Assembly: GCA_947474365.1 (NCBI GenBank)
Contig: CANJIU010000016.1
Location: forward strand, 1-64,000
Direction: 5' to 3'
Origin: Opitutia bacterium
GTDB taxonomy: Bacteria > Verrucomicrobiota > Verrucomicrobiia > Opitutales > Opitutaceae
DNA length: 64,000 nucleotides
Shown here piece by piece: positions 59,376 through 64,000 of this stretch (its first letter is position 1; every line of letters begins with the position of its first letter). The translations under genes and the position numbers were made by a program. Under the pieces are notes generated by a model, which saw nothing but the letters and a program-made list of their open reading frames with translations, made no database searches and was not told where the DNA came from.

Positions 59376-61592
59376 ATGCAATTCCCTCGCCTGACCTCCG
59401 CCCTCCTCGCGTTCGCACTCGGCCCGTTCATTACTCAGCCGGCCGCCGCAGAAGACTGGGGCACGTACAGCCTCGTGCCGGCCAGCGCGCCGACCTTCGT
59501 TCTCGAAGCCGTCGGCGGTGGCACCACCGACGGCACGGTGATCTCGATCAATCAGGCCGACGGCGCACGGCATCAGCAATGGAACGTCGTGCCAGTGGAA
59601 GCCGGCGCGATCGCGATCAAACCCGCCCACGATTCCTCCCTGGTGCTCGCCGTGACGAAGGGTGAAACGAAGAAGGGCGCAGCCATCGTGCTCGAAAAGG
59701 ACACAGGCAATGCGTCGCAGCGGTGGGCGCTGACGAAGCACGAGAACGGCAGCTACTCGCTCACGCCCAAGCATGCCCCGGGCATGGGCCTCGACCATCT
59801 TGGGGGCAAAGCGTCGGTCGGGGCCAAAATCGACCTCTGGAGCTACAACGCGAACGACCAGCACCTGCAATGGTACATCCGTCCGCTGGCGGGCAGCGGT
59901 GTCGCGGCCACCGCCACGGCAACGGCGAGCGTTCGGAAATACGTGCCACCCGCGATTGCGCCGGAGGCGATTCTGCCCGGCGCGACGAAGCAGTTTCGTT
60001 ATGCGCAAAGCAAAATCTTCCCCGGCACAGTGCGCGACGTGACTGTTTTCATTCCCGCCCAATACGACGGCAAGAAACCTGCCTGCGTCTACGTGAAGAC
60101 GGATGGGTTCAATCCGCGGGAAAAGACGCTGCTCGAAACGATGATCGCCACCCGCGAAATGCCCGTGACAATCGGCGTCTTTGTGCGGCCCGGCGAGGTC
60201 CCCGCGCCGATGCCCGGCACGGCCGGCCGGCGCAACCGCGACTTCGAATACGACGGCGTGAGCGACCTAAACGTACGCTTCCTCACCGAGGAACTGCTTC
60301 CGTACATCGCGAAGGAATATCAGCTCAACCTTTCCACCGACGGCAATGATCGCTGCATGGCAGGTGGCAGCAGCGGCGGCATCGCGGCGTTCACGGCGGC
60401 GTGGCACCGGCCCGATGCGTTTAGTCGCGTGTACGCAGCGAGCGGCAGCTGGGTCGCGTTTCGCGGCGGGCACGAGTTTCCGACGATGGTCCGCAAGTTC
60501 GAGGCGCGGCCAATCCGGGCTTTCCTCACGACGGCCACCCACGACATGGAGAACGCCGCCGGGGACTGGTTCCTGCTCGATCAAGAGATGGACAAGGCGC
60601 TGACATTCTCCGGTTACGACTACCAGTTCCGGGTCATCGACGGTCGCCACGTCGCGGGGTACGCGGAGCACTGGCAGGAAGCGATGGCCTATTTGTGGAA
60701 GGGCTGGCCCGAGCCGGTGAAGGCCGGCCCGAGTGCACCGCGCGCCCAGGAGGTCATCATCCCTGGCGAGGACTGGAAGCTCGTCGCCGACGGATTCAAG
60801 AGCACCCGCGGGCCGGCCACCAACGCCCGGGGCGAGGTGTTCTTTGCCGACACGACGGCCAACAAAATCCATCGCATCGGCCTCGACGGAAAGGTCGGTG
60901 TGTTTGTCGCCGACGCGGGTGCGGCGCATTGCGTCAGTCTGGGCGCCGATGGCTCGCTGTTCACCACCTCGGAAAAATCGGGCAAGATCATGCGCTACGA
61001 CACCACCGGCAAGGGAAGCGTGGTGCTGGACGGTCTCAACGGTCACTCGATTTTTGCCCGGCCCGACGGCAGCCTGTACGTCACCAGCAACGGAGAGACG
61101 GCGAATTCCCCCGGCACCGTGTGGCTCATCCGGGACGGCAAGAAGACGCAGGTCGATCGCGGCATCAAATTCGCCACCGGCATGGCCATGCGTCCCGACC
61201 AATGGCTGCTCTCGGTTGCCGAAGGCCACTCGAAGTGGGCGTACAGTTACCAAATCAACGACGACGGCACGCTCACGAACAAGGAGCGTTTCTTCCACCT
61301 TTACGTGGCGGATTGGGACGACGACGCCGGCGCGGAGTCGCTCTGTTTTTCCAGCGAAGGCCGCCAGTTCATCGCCACCCGCAGCGGCGTGCAAATCAGC
61401 GCCGATGACGGCCCGACCCAAGTCATCCTTCCCGTACCTGACCGCAGTCGCGTCACCGGAGTCGCCCTCGGCGGCAACGATCTGGACACGCTCTTCGCCT
61501 TTTGTGGCAACAAAATCTGGAGCCGCAAAGTGCGGCAGCATGCATTCGGCGCCTTCTCTCCGTGGACCAAGGTGTCCCCAAACAAGCTGTGA
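59376..61592 (+). CDS. Secreted ricin-lectin / esterase / SMP-30 fusion protein
   Basis: 738 residues from ATG 59376; an ATG at 59304 would add 24 residues before the signal peptide. The signal peptide ends at QPAAAE. Three parts follow: a ricin-type beta-trefoil with QQW, QRW and LQW repeats (about 27-165); an enterochelin-esterase-like alpha/beta hydrolase with nucleophile GGSSGG and a possible His in DGRHVAGY (about 190-450); and an SMP-30/gluconolactonase-type propeller (about 455-735, DWKLVADGFKSTRGPATNARGEVFFADT). A carbohydrate-targeted esterase or lactonase is likely (inference). Confidence 0.88.
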   Translation: MQFPRLTSALLAFALGPFITQPAAAEDWGTYSLVPASAPTFVLEAVGGGTTDGTVISINQADGARHQQWNVVPVEAGAIAIKPAHDSSLVLAVTKGETKKGAAIVLEKDTGNASQRWALTKHENGSYSLTPKHAPGMGLDHLGGKASVGAKIDLWSYNANDQHLQWYIRPLAGSGVAATATATASVRKYVPPAIAPEAILPGATKQFRYAQSKIFPGTVRDVTVFIPAQYDGKKPACVYVKTDGFNPREKTLLETMIATREMPVTIGVFVRPGEVPAPMPGTAGRRNRDFEYDGVSDLNVRFLTEELLPYIAKEYQLNLSTDGNDRCMAGGSSGGIAAFTAAWHRPDAFSRVYAASGSWVAFRGGHEFPTMVRKFEARPIRAFLTTATHDMENAAGDWFLLDQEMDKALTFSGYDYQFRVIDGRHVAGYAEHWQEAMAYLWKGWPEPVKAGPSAPRAQEVIIPGEDWKLVADGFKSTRGPATNARGEVFFADTTANKIHRIGLDGKVGVFVADAGAAHCVSLGADGSLFTTSEKSGKIMRYDTTGKGSVVLDGLNGHSIFARPDGSLYVTSNGETANSPGTVWLIRDGKKTQVDRGIKFATGMAMRPDQWLLSVAEGHSKWAYSYQINDDGTLTNKERFFHLYVADWDDDAGAESLCFSSEGRQFIATRSGVQISADDGPTQVILPVPDRSRVTGVALGGNDLDTLFAFCGNKIWSRKVRQHAFGAFSPWTKVSPNKL

Positions 61593-61780
61593 GGGGCACG
61601 GCGGCCGCACTGGAATCTCGGGCACGCATTTCTGCAGACCACCCGAGCGCGTCGAAAAGGCCACCGGCAGGTGAGAACGCATATTCGGGGCGTCCGGTTT
61701 ACACCCCGATTTTCGCACTGCTCTTCCGGACGGCTCGGAGATGTCGCCCCCACCGTTTTCACGAGCCTTCTCGCACCCTT

Positions 61781-62887
61781 CTAAACCGGCAGGGCCGGCT
61801 CATCTGCCCCCCAGGATAGAATCGCACCGCAACCGCGGGTTTCGTAAACGTCGACGCGATCCAGCGCCGGGAGCATCGGGGCGGTCCTCCGTCGCACCCA
61901 GCGCGCGAGACTCGCCGCATCGTTGTCTTCGAGATCGGCAATCTCATGCAAGGGTTGGTGATCAAGTTCCCGAAAGACGGGCGTGAACAGCTCCTTGACG
62001 TCACCGAAATCGATCGTCCACCCGTGAACCGTGTCGAGCGGCGCGTTTAGATGCAGCCGCAGCGTGAACGTATGGCCGTGAATCCGCCGGCGCGGATCGC
62101 CATCGGGCGCACGGCGAAGCCGAAGCGAACTGTCGAGGCTCAACTCCTTCCAAATGCGATAACGGGTGCCATCAAAGTGCGCACCACAGGTGGCCGTCTC
62201 GTAAACGGTCACCCAGGACAATTCCGGCAGTGCCGGTTTCAACCGCCGCCAGATCCAACTGCCGATGAGCTCGCTAGTGGGATTCTCGAGTCCGGGAATG
62301 TCATTCAGGCAGGCCTGATGGATCTCTGCATGGAGCGGAGCCCACGCGGCATCGAGCCGGTCAAAATCGGCCGTGCCGTCAGGTCCGCCCTGTCCGACGT
62401 TGGCATGAAGAATCACCGCAAACCCGTGGCCGTGCATCCGGCCGCATTTGTGTCCCGGAGGAACGTTGGGCAGACGATGCGCAGACTCGAAGACATAACG
62501 ACGCCAAAGGTGCGCACCGTCGTGGCGGTCGAGGTCCACGCCGCCATCGCACGTGCTTTGAATGCCAACCTGCTCCACGCCCGGAACGCCCAGTTGCGAA
62601 CGCACCCATCGCGCAAGATTCACATCCGTCGGTTGCGGCAGCGTCTCGTTGAGGAAGCGGTAGTTGAGGGGTTCGACGCAGCGGACGAGCATGTCGCGCA
62701 ACGCGTCGACCTCCGCTCCGGGAAAGCCGCCCCACTCCTGCGGAATGACGGCTCGAACTCCCGCCCGAAAACCATGGCCGTGCAGCCGGCGTGAGCGATG
62801 ATCAGTCGTCTCCCCGGAAATCTGCCGCGCCGCCTCGAACCGGGCGGCAGCAACGTGGAAAACGCGTTCGTTCAATAGCGGCGACAT
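61781..62887 (-). CDS. Triple-module QueD/6-pyruvoyl-tetrahydropterin-synthase-like protein
   Basis: 368 residues made of three tandem PTPS-fold modules (about 8-120, 128-240 and 243-360). Each has an HGH-type metal motif: H36-G-H38, H152-G-H154 and H270-G-H272. Only module 2 has the full zinc and nucleophile set (His137, Cys148, His152, His154, and Glu230 in YETATCGAH). Modules 1 and 3 have Arg (32, 266) where the Cys should be. Module 3 carries the LDH Asp309-His310 pair that module 2 lacks. The family makes 6-carboxytetrahydropterin (queuosine) or pyruvoyl-tetrahydropterin. It is 81 bp after the ribonucleotide reductase gene. Confidence 0.85.
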   Translation of the reverse strand: MSPLLNERVFHVAAARFEAARQISGETTDHRSRRLHGHGFRAGVRAVIPQEWGGFPGAEVDALRDMLVRCVEPLNYRFLNETLPQPTDVNLARWVRSQLGVPGVEQVGIQSTCDGGVDLDRHDGAHLWRRYVFESAHRLPNVPPGHKCGRMHGHGFAVILHANVGQGGPDGTADFDRLDAAWAPLHAEIHQACLNDIPGLENPTSELIGSWIWRRLKPALPELSWVTVYETATCGAHFDGTRYRIWKELSLDSSLRLRRAPDGDPRRRIHGHTFTLRLHLNAPLDTVHGWTIDFGDVKELFTPVFRELDHQPLHEIADLEDNDAASLARWVRRRTAPMLPALDRVDVYETRGCGAILSWGADEPALPV

Positions 62888-62968
62888 GGGAAAAGCGAAG
62901 CCGAGAGCATTGGCGCCAATCGCATCGAGGCGAGCCGATGCGTGTCGGCACTGAAGTGCCGCGTCAAC

Positions 62969-64000
62969 TCACGGCAGTTCGCATTTCCCGCCTGCGCACG
63001 CAACGACCTCCTTCAAAGCCGTCTCATCCGTCGATTCGAAGAGCGCGGTGTAATCGACCGGATTGTATTTCAGCCGGTTCCACCGTGCGATATCGTCTTC
63101 CGTGCTGACGGCCTCACGCGGTGCCTGGGCATACCGTTTGTCCCCGTCGTGCCCGAGCAGCGACACGCCAGTGAAACTGCTGCGATGCTGCCAGATGTAA
63201 TCGCCAACCGCATTCCACTCCTCGGGCCTCACGGTGCAGGTGTTCGAAACGTTGTGGTGCAGCCCCGGAGAACGCGATGTCGTCGCTTCGCCCGCCAGCA
63301 CCCAATGGCGCTGCACGAGTTGCACGAAGCGCAGAAAATCCACCGCGCCGATCTCGTCACGCAGGATGGCGTGCGCAGGGGCCTCGACCGGGAAGGTGAT
63401 TACGTCGTCCGCGTCCGGCCGATAAACTGAGACCTCGGTCATGTGCGGATTGGCCGCAAGGAAATGGCCGTAAACGGGATCGCGCCGGCTGGCCTGCACG
63501 CGGCGGAAATAATGTCGCGCATGATGCGGGTGAATGCCGGAGGCCGCACCCAGGAGCAGCGAGGCCGTCCCCTCGGGCTTCACGCACGTCACGCGCGCGG
63601 CGGCCCGAATGCCGAGCAAACCAGCGACCAGCTCGTTCGTCGCGCGGCAAAGTCGCGCCCCCCGGCCCAGGGTGCCGGGGTCAAAAAGGATCTCCGGGTT
63701 GTCCATGAAACCGCAGATCGAAACCCCGAGGAGGGCGTCGCGTTCGTTGAGGTAACGCGTCACCGGACCGAGATACGGCATGTCGGTGTACGCGGCCTGG
63801 AGAGTTCCAATCACGGCGGCCTGCACACAGGCGTGGAAGAAGTCGTCCGCGTTCTTCAACACCGCGCCGTTGATCGTGGTGAGATTGCACATCTGCCAGC
63901 CGGAAAGCCGCATTCCCGGCGGCAGATCTCCCTCATAGCCCAGGCCCCGCAGCCGGGCAGTTTCCGCATCGTCGAGCAGCCCGGCAACGACCGGGTGCAA
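62969..64000 (-). CDS. nrdJ: Adenosylcobalamin-dependent ribonucleotide reductase, 3' part
   Basis: 343 residues of the C-terminal part; the 5' end lies beyond the window, so any start here is an artefact. CNLTTIN (active-site Cys), CVKPEGTASLLLGAASGIHPHHARHYFRRVQ, NVSNTCTVRPEEWNAVGDYIW and FTGVSLLGH match monomeric class II ribonucleoside-triphosphate reductase. The tail CAGGKCELP supplies the redox Cys pair for thioredoxin. It reduces ribonucleotides with B12 and without oxygen. Confidence 0.92.
   Translation of the reverse strand: MHPVVAGLLDDAETARLRGLGYEGDLPPGMRLSGWQMCNLTTINGAVLKNADDFFHACVQAAVIGTLQAAYTDMPYLGPVTRYLNERDALLGVSICGFMDNPEILFDPGTLGRGARLCRATNELVAGLLGIRAAARVTCVKPEGTASLLLGAASGIHPHHARHYFRRVQASRRDPVYGHFLAANPHMTEVSVYRPDADDVITFPVEAPAHAILRDEIGAVDFLRFVQLVQRHWVLAGEATTSRSPGLHHNVSNTCTVRPEEWNAVGDYIWQHRSSFTGVSLLGHDGDKRYAQAPREAVSTEDDIARWNRLKYNPVDYTALFESTDETALKEVVACAGGKCELP

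Noticed and set aside
1..64000. tRNA, rRNA, insertion sequence or prophage genes
   Set aside because: No cloverleaf with a GGTTCGA-type T-loop, no rRNA stretch, and no transposase or integrase reading frame could be recognised by eye; short RNAs may still have been missed.

Overview
The window reads as a chromosomal segment of a GC-rich Gram-negative bacterium, most likely a Verrucomicrobiota member close to the Opitutaceae. This is inferred from gene content: a PVC-type propeller/HEAT/CxxCH cytochrome, a ThuA-domain secreted protein, an Opitutus-style LacI regulator, outer-membrane proteins ending in Phe, and dispersed hairpin repeats. No rRNA, tRNA, transposase, phage gene or CRISPR array was seen. 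Few starts carry a Shine-Dalgarno sequence, and many genes overlap by 4 bp (ATGA/GTGA).

0-15 kb is a phosphate region. A LacI regulator, a decayed oligogalacturonate-lyase-like propeller and an ElyC/YdcF protein lead into a DUF47-PiT low-affinity uptake pair. A large minus-strand operon follows in transcription order: phosphate-selective porin, pstS, hairpin and Pho-box-like site, pstC, pstA, pstB, phoU, phoB, phoR. 15-18.3 kb is a divergent arsenic operon arsR-arsD-arsA-(Cys-rich zinc-ribbon-like protein)-arsC, with no efflux permease. 18.6-27.8 kb holds two related soluble or membrane hybrid histidine kinases (3 and 12 PAS domains). 27.9-32.3 kb has a TPR protein, small proteins, a class I polyphosphate kinase 2 and a GAF protein. 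32.8-36.4 kb has a secreted alpha/beta hydrolase and a TonB receptor with a strong terminator.

36.9-41 kb is a tightly overlapping four-gene operon: GT4 glycosyltransferase, MGDG-synthase-like transferase, lipid kinase, and PlcP-like phosphoesterase. It looks like phosphate-starvation membrane-lipid remodelling. 41-46.3 kb carries a ThuA protein, a PVC cytochrome and MgtE. 46.3-55.5 kb is a carbohydrate-acid catabolic cluster: two Gfo/Idh/MocA proteins, HpaI-type aldolase, SDR, MFS transporter, FAD oxidoreductase and two tandem Asp-box (sialidase-fold) proteins. A gene-free 1.5 kb stretch full of repeats follows. After it come a beta-lactamase-fold hydrolase, two secreted proteins (one a ricin-esterase-SMP30 fusion), a triple-module QueD/PTPS fusion, and the 3' end of a B12-dependent ribonucleotide reductase that runs off the window.

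The most interesting signals are regulatory and architectural. Several intergenic regions hold direct repeats with an exact 11-bp period. Some have the 7+4 geometry of PhoB boxes and sit next to phosphate genes (pstC, porin, ppk2, lipid operon). Others form long arrays (eight or nine units) away from any obvious promoter. The triple PTPS fusion appears to split its catalytic residues between modules.
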